Below, one piece after another: positions 23,180 to 34,148 of a DNA stretch of 64,000 bases (its first letter is position 1; each line of letters starts with the position of its first letter). The notes under the pieces are model-generated. The model was not told where the DNA came from, searched no databases, and worked only from the letters and a program-made list of their open reading frames with translations. Made by a program: the position numbers and the translations under genes. The stretch comes from Epinephelus fuscoguttatus (lineage: Eukaryota > Chordata > Actinopteri > Perciformes > Serranidae). Location of the stretch: assembly GCF_011397635.1 (NCBI RefSeq), contig NC_064762.1, positions 27,199,617 to 27,263,616 on the forward strand. Reading direction: 5' to 3'.

Positions 23180-24144
23180 TCAGGCAAAAGCTTTCTCTCG
23201 TTCAAAGGCACGTTGGTCCAGGTCTTGCAGCTCTTCCATGCCATGTCGATGTCGTCTCCTGGTGACAAGTCTGGTGGGTGGAAAGAAGAGTTTAAGAGTT
23301 CCACTAACGGCTAATGCAACAAGAGTATTTGTCAGATTATACAAGTATCATGCAAAGGTCCTTACCCATGGATCATCTTGCCAGCTAAATCAGACGTGAG
23401 AAAATAAAACAAACAGGACATTATTCTCATTACTCTTACTTTGCAGTAAGTAATTCATCACAAGACACTGTAAGGCCTTATAGACATTAAGTTATCGCAC
23501 ATACACAAACACAGTGTGGATTCTACATTAGGGCTTGGTATTGAAAACATTTTTGAGTTCTGCTATTTTAACAAACATATCCTTCATTTTTTCAACACCT
23601 TTCTTTGGGGAATCAGTTCTTCCAAAAAATGCTTCTTTATATTTAACAAAAAAGACAAACAAAACAGTCGTGCAAGACTCACAGCAAAATCATGTTCTAT
23701 GTAAATTCATATTTGGTGTAAGAGGAAGTAAAACAGACTGAGAATCTTTAGATATCTGACAGTTTTCAATATTGACTGAAAATTTCTGTTACTATCTGAA
23801 TATATAAAGGTTCAGGTTAAGGTTAGCTTTTATACGTACATATTACACATACATTCATGCATCATGCATCATATAATTTTCAAATCATTCATATAAGTAG
23901 GCCAATCACAACAGACATTCTTGCCATGTCATAGCAGAAACACTGGCGTTATGGATGCTGATTTACAAACAAAGTCATCATTAATGTCATTAGCTGAACC
24001 TGTCCATTCCCAGCAAGTGAAAAATATATTCTGTGATTGATTACCGTGAACGAGTCCTTTGATGATGTGGAAGATAAAACCCTCCCCGGGTTCAGCCATG
24101 AGGGCCACCAGCGACAACACAAGAAAGAGGGTGATGCACCTCAT
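23180..24144 (-). CDS. Epinecidin-like piscidin precursor, copy A
   Basis: Secreted membrane-active antimicrobial peptide precursor. Coding exons 24045-24144, 23366-23384 and 23180-23270 (minus strand) have GT-AG borders and phases 1 and 2, giving 69 aa with TGA at 23180. Residues 1-22 form a signal peptide (MRCITLFLVL start, MAEPGEG end). The mature part begins FIFHIIKGLVHAGKMIHGLV, an amphipathic His/Ile-rich helix, then TRRRHRHG with an extra Arg-His pair not present in copies B and C. The prodomain-like tail is EELQDLDQRAFEREKAFA. A noncoding first exon (24281 to about 24370) follows a TATA box. The polyA signal AATAAA is at 23026-23031. The upstream in-frame MVCFLLF is intronic: the acceptor CAG lies one base before this ATG. 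Confidence 0.96.
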
Positions 24145-24393
24145 CCTGAAAAGCAAGAAACACACCACAAATATTTAGACTGCCTGTGTCAGGGATTTTA
24201 CTAAAACTGAAATTACATATATACATTATCAATTCTCAGCAGATGCTCAATTTGTAGATGAAGAAGGATGAGATATTTACCTCTTTCCAGTGACTCAGCG
24301 TGAATGTCAAAAAGCTGTTACTGAAGAGGGCCAATCGAGCAGTGTGAGATCTACAGATGTTGTAAGTCTCTGAGGGTTTGTAGGTACACATGT

Positions 24394-24403
24394 CCTTTTA
24401 TAG
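24394..24403 (-). promoter_or_regulatory. TATA box of piscidin copy A
   Basis: The minus strand reads GCTATAAAAGGAC. A start 25-30 bases downstream (about 24365-24370) gives a noncoding first exon ending at the donor AGAG/GTAAATATC (exon end 24281). The same box is present in copies B and C. Confidence 0.85.
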
Positions 24404-24491
24404 CAAAAGACCACCTCTCCTTCCTCATTGTGCAAGCAGTGTTTATTAATACAGAAAGGTCAAGTGTCACACACTTATTTAATATTTTCCC

Positions 24492-24504
24492 TGCTGAGTC
24501 AGCA
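24492..24504. promoter_or_regulatory. Perfect T-MARE / AP-1 palindrome upstream of copy A
   Basis: TGCTGAGTCAGCA is an exact 13-bp Maf recognition element with a TGAGTCA core, 88 bases upstream of the TATA box. Small-Maf/CNC, large Maf or AP-1 factors bind such sites. A second TGAGTCA lies in the first exon (24291-24297 on the plus strand as TGACTCA). Function here is inferred. Confidence 0.6.
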
Positions 24505-24662
24505 CACATGTAGGCATAGTTTACTTCTCCATCCTCTGTTGTGTCTGTTTGGGGATGTAACCACTTTAAATGTGCACATGGCGCCTGTTCACACCCATGA
24601 TACATGAGTTCAGCAAGACTTCTGCTTATGTTCAAAACTTTGTGTTCTCTGGCAGTTTTCAA

Positions 24663-25740
24663 GGCAGAGGGGTTATTAATTGATTGATTGATGATTGATA
24701 TGTATTATAACTACACAACAAAAGTCTTATGTGTGTCAAAAGAGCTGCTACAACAAAATATCAATTTGTGACATGACAATATACAGATAATATATAAGAA
24801 ATTTGATAATGCAAATTTACAAACACATTTTTACACGTGTAGCCCCTGATTATGTTTTTTATTTGGAAAGTCCAAATGTAAGATTCATTTCTGACCTTAA
24901 AGGAAATGGTTTCATCAATTTATTGCACCAATGATAAAAAAATATTCACCATTTGTGATAATGCTTTCTTTTATACTCGTAGAGTTAGAACTATGCAGAC
25001 GATTATGTTGTGTTTATATTACAAACCTATTTTAAAAATTAACAGGCTGAAAACCCTCATAAATCTACAACATCAGATACAAGACTGCAAATGTAGCAGT
25101 TGTTAGAAGGCGCACAAGTTTAGTTTTTATTACGTTAAAAATCCTTTAATCCATCATACATCTGCACTGCACTGCATCCTATCAGCTAATTGTCTTGGGT
25201 TTTATTGCCGTTAATTCTGGATGATCATTGATGGCACTCTGCCATTTGTTATTACTCAATAGCAGATTGCTGCTATAGAAAACAGATTGTTCCTATGGAG
25301 GTAGTTCTAATCATGGACACTAAGAGGAAGCAATAAAATCATTTTTAAATCAATATTTATGAATTTGTAGCAAGTAACTGCATAATAGGCGGGATAATAT
25401 ACCGCAAGCGTGTTATTACTAAGACATAAACCCCTGCACATTGGAGTCCTGCATCACCCTGTCAGGATTTACTTTGCATTATTACATTACAAATTAATGT
25501 TTTGTGTCAAATCATTGATTTCTTTAGCAAGTAGCTGTGTAATACGTAGGATAACGTACAGCTTTGGGTCAGGGTGCTGCATCCCTGGGTTCATTTTGCA
25601 ATATTGGCCCATTCACTGTACATTATCCTTTACTTAATAAAGCATCAAAATGTCAACTAGGTGACAAATTTAATGTAAAACCTACCTACCCAAAATCTCC
25701 CCCAGGTGTTTAATTGGGTTGAGCTCTCATGACTGTTACA
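24663..25740. other. Intergenic part of unit 1
   Basis: Duplicated at about 27538-28560. AT-rich, with short frames conserved between copies only because the DNA is duplicated. No gene seen. Confidence 0.6.
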
Positions 25741-26057
25741 GCAATAGCAAGCAATTCACATCATTTCCATGCTGATGGATTCAGAGTTTTTCCTTTAAAT
25801 AAGACAAGGGACAAATGTTTTTGCGTAACACACATTCCAGATTTATTTCAAACAACTGACTTTTTTTTTCTTCCAAAAAAATCAATTAGATCAGTGTCAG
25901 ATATTTTGCAATGGTAACCCAAGTGAGCTAGTTTTCTTCTTCTTCTTTTTTTTTTTTTTTTTTAAATTATATTCAACAGCAATATATATATATATATATA
26001 TATATATTTTCCCCATCTGAAGCAAAGAGTGGCTCGTTCACATGGACCATCATAGAC

Positions 26058-27019
26058 TCAGGCAAAAGCTTTCTCTCGTTCAAAGGTACGTTGGTCCAGG
26101 TCTTGCAGCTCTTCCATGCCATGTCGTCTCCTGTTGACAAGTCTGGTGGGTGGAAAGAAGAGTTTAAGAGTTCCACTAACGGCTAATGCAACAAGAGTAT
26201 TTGTCAGATTATACAAGTATCATGCAAAGGTCCTTACCCATGGATCATCTTGCCAGCTAAATCAGACGTGAGAAAATAAAACAAACAGGACATTATTCTC
26301 ATTATTCTTACTTTGCAGTAAGTAATTCATCACACGACACTGTAAGGCCTTATAGACATTAAGTTATCGCACATACACATACACAGTGTGGATTCTACAT
26401 TAGGGCTTGGTATTGAAAACATTTTTGAGTTCTGCTATTTTAACAAACATATCCTTCATTTTTTCAACACCTTTCTTTGGGGAATCAGTTCTTCCAAAAA
26501 ATGCTTCTTTATATTTAACAAAAAAGACAAACAAAACAGTCGTGCAAGACTCACAGCAAAATCATGTTCTATGTAAATTCATATTTGGTGTAAGAGGAAG
26601 TAAAACAGACTGAGAATCTTTAGATATCTGACAGTTTTCAATATTGACTGAAAATTTCTGTTACTATCTGAATATATAAAGGTTCAGGTTAAGGTTAGCT
26701 TTTATACGTACATATTACACATACATTCATGCATCATGCATCATATAATTTTCAAATCATTCATATAAGTAGGCCAATCACAACAGACATTCTTGCCATG
26801 TCATAGCAGAAACACCCCTGGCGTTATGGATGCTGATTTACAAACAAAGTCATCATTAATGTCATTAGCTGAACCTGTCCATTCCCAGCAAGTGAAAAAT
26901 ATATTCTGTGATTGATTACCGTGAACGAGTCCTTTGATGATGTGGAAGATAAAACCCTCCCCGGGTTCAGCCATGAGGACCACCAGTGACAACACAAGAA
27001 AGAGGGTGATGCACCTCAT
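26058..27019 (-). CDS. Epinecidin-like piscidin precursor, copy B (chimeric)
   Basis: Secreted piscidin-type antimicrobial peptide. Coding exons 26920-27019, 26238-26256 and 26058-26142 give 67 aa. Signal [22 protein letters not shown]. Mature start FIFHIIKGLVHAGKMIHGLV, as in copy A, then NRRRHGMEE as in copy C. The tail has DQRTFEREK where A and C have Ala. The noncoding first exon ends at 27156 and the polyA signal is at 25842-25847. Intron and exon-2 sequence follow copy A while the last exon and 3' flank follow copy C. Confidence 0.96.
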
Positions 27020-27268
27020 CCTGAAAAGCAAGAAACACACCACAAATATTTAGACTGCCTGTGTCAGGGATTTTACTAAAACTGAAATTACATATATATA
27101 TTATCAATTCTCAGCAGATGCCCAATTTGTAGATGAAGAAGGATGAGATATTTACCTCTTTCCAGTGACTCAGCGTGAATGTCAAAAAGCTGTTACTGAA
27201 GAGGGCCAATCGAGCAGTGTGAGATCTACAGATGCTGTAAGTCTCTGAGGGTTTGTAGGTACACATGT

Positions 27269-27278
27269 CCTTTTATAG
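27269..27278 (-). promoter_or_regulatory. TATA box of piscidin copy B
   Basis: CTATAAAAGG on the minus strand, same spacing to the first-exon donor (exon end 27156) as in copy A. Confidence 0.85.
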
Positions 27279-27366
27279 CAAAAGACCACCTCTCCTTCCT
27301 CATTGTGCAAGCAGTGTTTATTAATACAGAAAGGTCAAGTGTCACACACTTATTTAATATTTTCCC

Positions 27367-27379
27367 TGCTGAGTCAGCA
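27367..27379. promoter_or_regulatory. Perfect T-MARE / AP-1 palindrome upstream of copy B
   Basis: TGCTGAGTCAGCA, 88 bases upstream of the TATA box, identical in position to copy A. Copy C lacks it because its upstream DNA differs. Confidence 0.6.
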
Positions 27380-28860
27380 CACATGTAGGCATAGTTTACT
27401 TCTCCATCCTCTGTTGTGTCTGTTTGGGGATGTAACCACTTTAAATGTGCACATGGCGCCTGTTCACACCCATGACACATGAGTTCAGCAAGATTTCTGC
27501 TTATGTTCAAAACTTTGTGTTCTCTGGCAGTTTTCAAGGCAGAGGGGTTATTAATTGATTGATTGATGATTGATATGTATTATAACTACACAACAAAAGT
27601 CTTATGTGTGTCAAAAGAGCTGCTACAACAAAATATTATCAATTTGTGACATGACAATATACAGATAATATATAAGAAATTTGATAATGCAAATTTACAA
27701 ACACATTTTTACACGTGTAGCCCCTGATTATGTTTTTTATTTGGAAAGTCCAAATGTAAGATTCATTTCTGACCTTAAAGGAAATGGTTTCATCAATTTA
27801 TTGCACCAATGATAAAAAAAATATTCACCATTTGTGATAATGCTTTCTTTTATACTCGTAGAGTTAGAACTATGCAGACGATTATGTTGTGTTTGTATTA
27901 CAAACCTATTTTAAAAATTAACAGGCTGAAAACCCTCATAAATCTACAACATCAGATACAAGACTGCAAATGTAGCAGTTGTTAGAAGGCGCACAAGTTT
28001 AGTTTTTATTACGTTAAAAATCCTTTAATCCATCATACATCTGCACTGCACTGCATCCTATCAGCTAATTAACTGTGTTTTATTGCCGTTAATTCTGGAT
28101 GATCATTGATGGCACTCTGCCATTTGTTATTACTCAATAGCAGATTGCTGCTATAGAAAACAGATTGCTGCTATGGAGGTAGTTCTAATCATGGACTTTG
28201 TAGCAAGTAACTGCGTAATAGGCGGGATAATGTACCGCAAGCATGTTATTACTAAGACATAAACCCCTGCACATTGGAGTCCTGCATCATCCTGTCAGGA
28301 TTTACTTTGCATTATTACATTACAAATTAATGTTTTGTGTCAAATCATTGATTTCTTTAGCAAGTAGCTGTGTAATACGTAAGATAACGTACAGCTTTGG
28401 GTCAGGGTGCTGCATCCCAGGGTTCATTTTGCAATATTGGCCCATTCACTGTACATTATCCTTTACTTAATAAAGCATCAAAATGTCAACTAGGTGACAA
28501 ATTTAATGTAAAACCTACCTACCCAAAATCTCCCCCAGGTGTTTAATTGGGTTGAGCTCTCATGACTGTTACAGCAATAGCAAGCAATTCACATCATTTC
28601 CATGCTGATGGATTCAGAGTTTTTCCTTTAAATAAGACAAGGGACAAATGTTTTTGCGTAACACACATTCCAGATTTATTTCAAACAACTGACTTTTTTT
28701 TCTTCCAAAAAAATCAATTAGATCAGTGTCAGATATTTTGCAATGGTAACCCAAATGAGCCAGTTTTCTTCTTTTTTTTTCTTTTTTAAATTATATTCAA
28801 CAGCAATGTATATATATATCTGAAGCAAAGAGTGGCTCGTTCACATGGACCATCGTAGAC

Positions 28861-29615
28861 TCAGGCAAAAGCTTTCTCTCGTTCAAAGGCACGTTGGTCC
28901 AGGTCTTGCAGCTCTTCCATGCCATGTCGTCTCCTGTTGACAAGTCTGATGGGTGGAAAGAAGAGTTCAAGAGTTCCACTAAAGACTATAACAGCTAATG
29001 CAATAAGAGTATTTGTCAGATTACACAAGTATCATGCAAAGGTCCTTACCCATGGATCATCTTGCCAGCTAAATCAAACAGATGTGAGAAAATAAAACAA
29101 ATAGGACATTATTCTTTGTTATTCTTTGTTTTAACAAACAAAACAGACCTGCAAGACTCACAGCAAAATGAAAGCAAAATTTTATGAAAATTCATATTTG
29201 ATTAAAGAGGTAGTAAGACAGACTGAGTCAGTTTTCAATATTGACTGAACATTTCTGTCAGTATCTAAATGTAAAGAGGTTCAGATTTAGATTGCTGCTT
29301 TATGTACATATTACACATACATTCATGCATCATGCATCATATAATTTTCAAATCATTCATATAAGTAGGCCAATCACAACAGACATTCTTGCCATGTCAT
29401 AGCAGAAACACCTCTGGCGTTATGGATGCTGATTTACAAATAAAGTCATCATTAATGTCATTAGCTGAACCTGTCCATTCCCAGCAAGTGAAAAATATAT
29501 TCTGTGATTGATTACCGTGAAAGAGTCCTTTGATGATGTGGAAGATAAAACCCTCCCCGGGTTCAGCCATGAGGGCCACCAGCGACAACACAAGAAAGAG
29601 GGTGATGCACCTCAT
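28861..29615 (-). CDS. Epinecidin-like piscidin precursor, copy C
   Basis: Secreted piscidin-type antimicrobial peptide. Coding exons 29516-29615, 29050-29068 and 28861-28945 give 67 aa. Signal ends MAEPGEG. Mature start FIFHIIKGLFHAGKMIHGLV, with Phe where A and B have Val, then NRRRHG and the tail ELQDLDQRAFEREKAFA. By memory this mature segment is the closest of the three to grouper epinecidin-1. All splice borders are GT-AG. The noncoding first exon ends at 29752 and the polyA signal is at 28675-28680. Confidence 0.96.
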
Positions 29616-29863
29616 CCTGAAAAGCAAGAAACACACCACAAATATTTAGACTGCCTGTGTCAGGGATTTTACTAAAACTGAAATTACATATATACATTAT
29701 CAATTCTCAGCAGATGCTCAATTTGTAAATGAAGAAGGATGAGATATTTACCTCTTTCCAGTGACTCAGCGTGAATGTCAAAAAGCTGTTACTGAAGAGG
29801 GCCAATCGAGCAGTGTGAGATCTACAGATGCTAAAGTCTCTGAGGGTTTGTAGGTACACATGT

Positions 29864-29873
29864 CCTTTTATAG
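29864..29873 (-). promoter_or_regulatory. TATA box of piscidin copy C
   Basis: Same CTATAAAAGG as copies A and B, but unit homology ends six bases further upstream. Confidence 0.85.
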
Positions 29874-29897
29874 CAAAAGAGTTACACAATTACCTTC

Positions 29898-29905
29898 TTG
29901 CATCA
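29898..29905 (-). promoter_or_regulatory. Possible C/EBP-ATF composite site upstream of copy C
   Basis: The minus strand reads TGATGCAA, a C/EBP-ATF response element consensus, 25 bases upstream of the TATA box in the part not shared with A and B. An 8-mer can occur by chance. Confidence 0.3.
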
Positions 29906-30853
29906 CAAAAGCAGGTGACAGTTCAAAATATTGAAATATAATAGAATACAATGCAGTGAGGCTCTCAGGCATTCTGGGTTGCTTTCAAATACTTATAGTC
30001 ATGTAGATCAACTTTTGTAATCCAATGTTCTCAACTAAGCCCACCGACACCCCAGCATCATAGATTCACAGAATTTAGGAGTGATAGATAACTGATCATA
30101 CTTGAACCTCAAAGCCAAAGTCAGATCATACAGGCCTTCTCCCCCCATCACTTCCTAACAAGTGATAACTCTTAACAAAGTAAAATGTCTCTCGTGACAG
30201 TTCAGTTTTGGCGGGTCCATCTGCATTATTTTCTGGGTTTTTCAAATTGAAACTCCACCTCAGATCCACAGTCATTGTATTACGCTGTTTGGAGAAGCAA
30301 ACTGGAGTAACAGGGCATAGAAACTGTATTGGACTGTCCACAGATTCCATATTGGCCCCATGACATTTGCTCACATGGATGGGTTTACCCAAGTGGGGCC
30401 CAGATAAGATGCCTATCTTGGACCCATACCCCCAGCATGACCCATGTGGAGCCCACTTGGGCAAACCCACTTATGTGATCAATTGGCATGGGGTCAATAT
30501 CGAGCGCATGGACAATCCTGTATAGGGCCCATTTTTCAGCCCATTCACTATCCACATTGGTTCCACATATTTCACAAATGCTGGCTGAGTGGTTTAAGTC
30601 TATGCTAAATTTGATTACTTGTACCACCAATACATTCTTGCTCTGACCTTGTCACATATTGACGTTTGGTTATGGACTTTCCATGTCCAGATACAATGTA
30701 AACGGTACCTTGGATGCATTGGTTTTTGATGTTGTGCAACGAACTGTCAAGTTCTGTCTGTTACATGCATCGTCTTCTTTTAAAATGTACTTCCATTTTC
30801 ATAGGAAATTTACCATTTACATACAGTGTCTTGCAAAATAATTGCACTATGTC
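29906..30853. other. No gene; degenerate repeats
   Basis: At 30350-30560, phrases such as CCCAAGTGGGGCCCA and CCCACTTGGGCAAACCCA recur in direct and inverted form, typical of a degenerate fish repeat. At 30660-30853 there is a repeat related to 51050-51180, interrupted by the element that follows. Confidence 0.5.
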
Positions 30854-33800
30854 CAGGGCAGGAATTTCACGAGGGCCACGAGGGCCATGGCCCAGGTGAT
30901 TTTGTGGTTTTCTCCTCTGCCTCTTCCCTGTCAACACGGCTTTGACACCGGCATCTTTTAAGAAAAAAAATGCGTTGACATTATGGATTCTTATTGGGCA
31001 ACATCAAATGAGACAATGCGTACATCACCAGTGGTGGGTTTGATTTGAGCCTGGCATGAAGCACTCGGATGGGCTATAACGACAGTTTGACACCAGTCTA
31101 TCACCGGCCAACCAGGAGACTTCATCAAACTCCCGGGCAGGGATCAGTACTGAGACCCGATATTAAACAACCCAAGGCACATTTAATCAAGAGTGTAATA
31201 ATAGTAAGCTCCGCCATTATCGGCCTCACTTTTTAAAGTTTCGGTTTCATGTAGCTATCATTATTCTGCAGCGGTGGGGCCGCGGTGCAGATGAAGGGAA
31301 TATAACTTCAAGATTACTCTAGTTAACAACAGCTATGCTTGTTACTGTGAGTAAGTGCGATAAATCCTCTGCCAGCCAAACCAGTACTTTATCAATACAT
31401 GTGATCAGCATGTAGAATATTTCAATCTGCTCTGTCCACAGTCTCTCATTCGCGTTCGCAAGGCTAACAGCAAAGTGTTAAAGACAAACTAAATGAAAGC
31501 TGTCTGTGTGTAGGCTAACACTTTATCTGAACATGAACCTGAGACAGCCGACCTGCAGACAGTGAGTCTCCTCAGGAGAGGAGGGACAGAGAGTAGGATG
31601 AATGACTGATACCGATGTTTGTCTTCATGCTGAAATAACGTGACTTTCTTCACTCAGTATTGTGATGTCAGGAGGAATATCTATATTCCAGTGAGATATT
31701 ATTGGGTTTTAAATAGTGACTTTGTTGTTGTAAACATGAGTGTTGCTGCCATGGACTGTATAAAACTATATCCTGTGTAACTGACCTATAAGGAAAGCAT
31801 CAGGTGGTGAGGTGTGTGCATGTGTGTGTGTGGAGGAGAGAGGGAGATGCTGGTAGAGAGATAGTGTGTGTTATTAGATACTGTTAATGTCACTTATTAT
31901 GCTTCTGTGCATTGATAGCTCTTTTTTATTGTTTCTGCATCATGTTGAGGAGGGCCATGCCTGTATATACAGTCAGGTCCATAATTATTTGGACAATGAT
32001 ACAGTTGTCGTCATTTTGGCTCTGTACACCACCACAATGGGTTTTAAATGAAACAATGAATACCTGCTTAAAGTGCAGACTCTCAGCTTTCATTTAAGGC
32101 TTTTTTCAAAAATGTAGTATGAACCGTGTAGGAATTACAACCATTTCTTCACACAGTCCCCTGACCTTAAGGGCTCATAAGTATTTGGACAAACTAACAT
32201 AATCATCAATTAAACAGTCAGTTTTAATACTTGGTTGCAAATCCTTTACAGTCAATGACTGCCTGAAGTGTTGGACACATAGACATCACCAGATGCTGGG
32301 TTTCTTCCCTGGTGATGCTCTGCCAGCCCTTACTACAGCCGTCTGCACTTCCTGCTTGTGTTTTGGGTGTTTTGCCCTCAGTTTTGGCTTCAGCAAGAGA
32401 AACGCATGCTCAGTTGGATTCAGGTCAGATGATATGACTTGGCCATTGCAGAACATTCCACTTCTTTGCCTTAAAAATGTCTTTGGTTGCTTTTGCAGTA
32501 TGCTTCAGGTCATTGTCCAACTGCACTGTGAAGCATCGTCCAATGAGTTTTGAAGCATTGGGTTGAATCTGAGCAGATAATGTAGCCCCAAACACTTCAG
32601 CTTTCATCCTGCTGCTCTTGTAAGCAGTCACATCATCAATAAATACAAGAGAACCAGTTCCACTGGCAGCCATACATGGCCATGACATAACAACATACCT
32701 CCACCATGCTTCATTGATGAGGTGGTGTGCTTTGGATCATGAGCAGTTCCTTCCCTTCTTCCTTCTCTTGTCTTCCCATCATTCTGGTAGTTGATCTTTG
32801 TTTTATCTGTCCATAGTATGCTGTTCCACAACTGTACAGGCTTTTTAGATGGTTTTTGACAAACTCTAATCTGGCCTTCCATTTTTAAGGCTAACCAATG
32901 ATTTGCATCTTGTGATAAATCCTCTGTATTTATTCTAGTGAAGTCTTGTCTTGCTTACAAGGATTGTAAACGCGCAACCATGTAGAGACAGAAATGACAC
33001 GCTGTCTGTAAATAAGATAAATAACATAAGGCTTTTTAGTTTGTTTAATAAAAGGACAAGGTATAGACCTGTTCTATAGGAAAGGTTACCTTAAGTGACT
33101 TCTTTGTGATCTGGCACTATACAGAAAATAAAATTAACTTGACCTTCAAGGGGGGGCGGGGCGGAGTGCCCCCCTAATAAAATGGTAGAGGAAACACTGA
33201 AGTAAATAGTCTCAAAGTCGCCTGTCGTCGATACATTGCTGGTGAGAGTTGTACCAAGGTAAGCAAATTGCAGACAAATTTACATTCAACTGTGTTATGA
33301 AACCATGTGCCCTGCCTGAATAACTATAACACACTTATGATAAAAAGACTTTTTGTTTGATGAGTCTGCTGAATTTCTATAAGAAAAACAAGGCAATAAG
33401 AGAGTAGTTCTAATAGGTGTCGTACTACACAAGAACATGATGAGGAATGCTAATGTAATGCACTTGTCTATGATCTATTATCTATTTCTGTATGAAATTG
33501 CATGAAAATAGGATTTCGCCATGTGATGTTTCAAAATTTTCTCTGGGGAGAACCCCCCGAATCCCACTTAAAATCTTTCTTTTTGTTACAACAGGACATA
33601 TTACTGTATTTTTTAAGCAGATGATCAATACTACCATCAGATTGATGAAATTGACCTTGATCTGCGCCATAAAACAAATATTGGGCGTCTATGGAAATAT
33701 GTGGGGCTTAGGCCTATAGATATGAATATGTAAACGTACGCTCGTTTCTTCTGTTTGCCACATGTGCATATTGACTTTTATGGTAACAAAAAAAAAAAAA

Positions 33801-34140
33801 AAAAAAGTGCCGCCGTGTCCACATATGTTCATGACCACGCACGAGCGTCTGGTAAGGTGGTACTCATAACCTTTCTTCAAGGTTGGCAGGTCTGTATTAA
33901 ATAAATCACATTATTATTTATCATACTCATTATTATTACGTGAGCTCATTTTATTTATTCATTTCACAGATAGTTATACATCCTTAGTCCTTAAATTAAA
34001 TTCATTATGAATGTGGACTTAAAATCATTGTTTTATCTTATGGCCTGGCTGCCCTGGCTTTTGGCCTTTGTGCCCTCAAAAAATTGACCACATGAAAGGC
34101 CAAGTGGCCTTGCCCCTAAAATGACGAAATTCCAGGCCTG
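30854..34140. mobile_element. hAT-like element of about 3.3 kb with a nested Tc1 relic
   Basis: Left end CAGGGCAGGAATTTCACGA and right end TGACGAAATTCCAGGCCTG are imperfect inverted repeats. Flanks ACTATGTC (30846-30853) and ACTACATC (34141-34148) could be a mutated 8-bp target duplication. The host repeat resumes after the right end (GATGCCGCAAGTCA near 34180, compare 51455). No transposase frame survives. A GC-rich patch at 33149-33174 is palindromic. Confidence 0.6.
31968..32960 (-). mobile_element. Tc1/mariner relic, truncated and frameshifted
   Basis: The end CAGTCAGGTCCATAATTATT is a Tc1-type terminus. Minus-strand frames carry transposase pieces: WTDKTKINYQNDG, MKHGGGMLLCHG, VQLDNDLKHTAKATKDIF and, in another frame, SDLNPTEH. 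The catalytic Asp (DND) and Glu (PTE) regions are recognisable, but frames shift and the other terminus is missing. Confidence 0.8.
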
Positions 34141-34148
34141 ACTACATC

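Larger units (their letters stand above)
22967..25782. repeat. Tandem duplication unit 1 (piscidin gene plus flanks)
   Basis: Starts at AGAGTTTTTCCTTTAAATAA, which recurs at 25783 and 28616. The unit contains one complete epinecidin-like gene with promoter and about 1.1 kb of upstream DNA. Unit 2 follows immediately and is nearly identical across most of its length. Confidence 0.93.
25783..28615. repeat. Tandem duplication unit 2
   Basis: Nearly the same length as unit 1 (2,833 versus 2,816 bp). Differences include a longer T tract and an (AT)n tract at 25982-26008 in the 3' flank of its gene, plus scattered substitutions. It begins and ends at the same AGAGTTTTTCC junction. Confidence 0.93.
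28616..29879. repeat. Tandem duplication unit 3, truncated
   Basis: Homologous to the first part of units 1 and 2 but ends just upstream of the TATA box: similarity stops after TTTTATAGCAAAAG (29879). The second intron is about 215 bases shorter than in A and B (447 versus 660). Confidence 0.9.

Noticed and set aside
23516..23704. Frames conserved between 23.5 and 26.4 kb as a gene
   Set aside because: They are conserved only because intron 2 of the piscidin genes is duplicated there, and they are absent from copy C.
23929..24168. Longer piscidin start at MVCFLLF upstream of MRCIT
   Set aside because: The extra codons lie upstream of the TTTTCAG acceptor, so they are intronic; all five intact paralogs start at the ATG one base after the acceptor.
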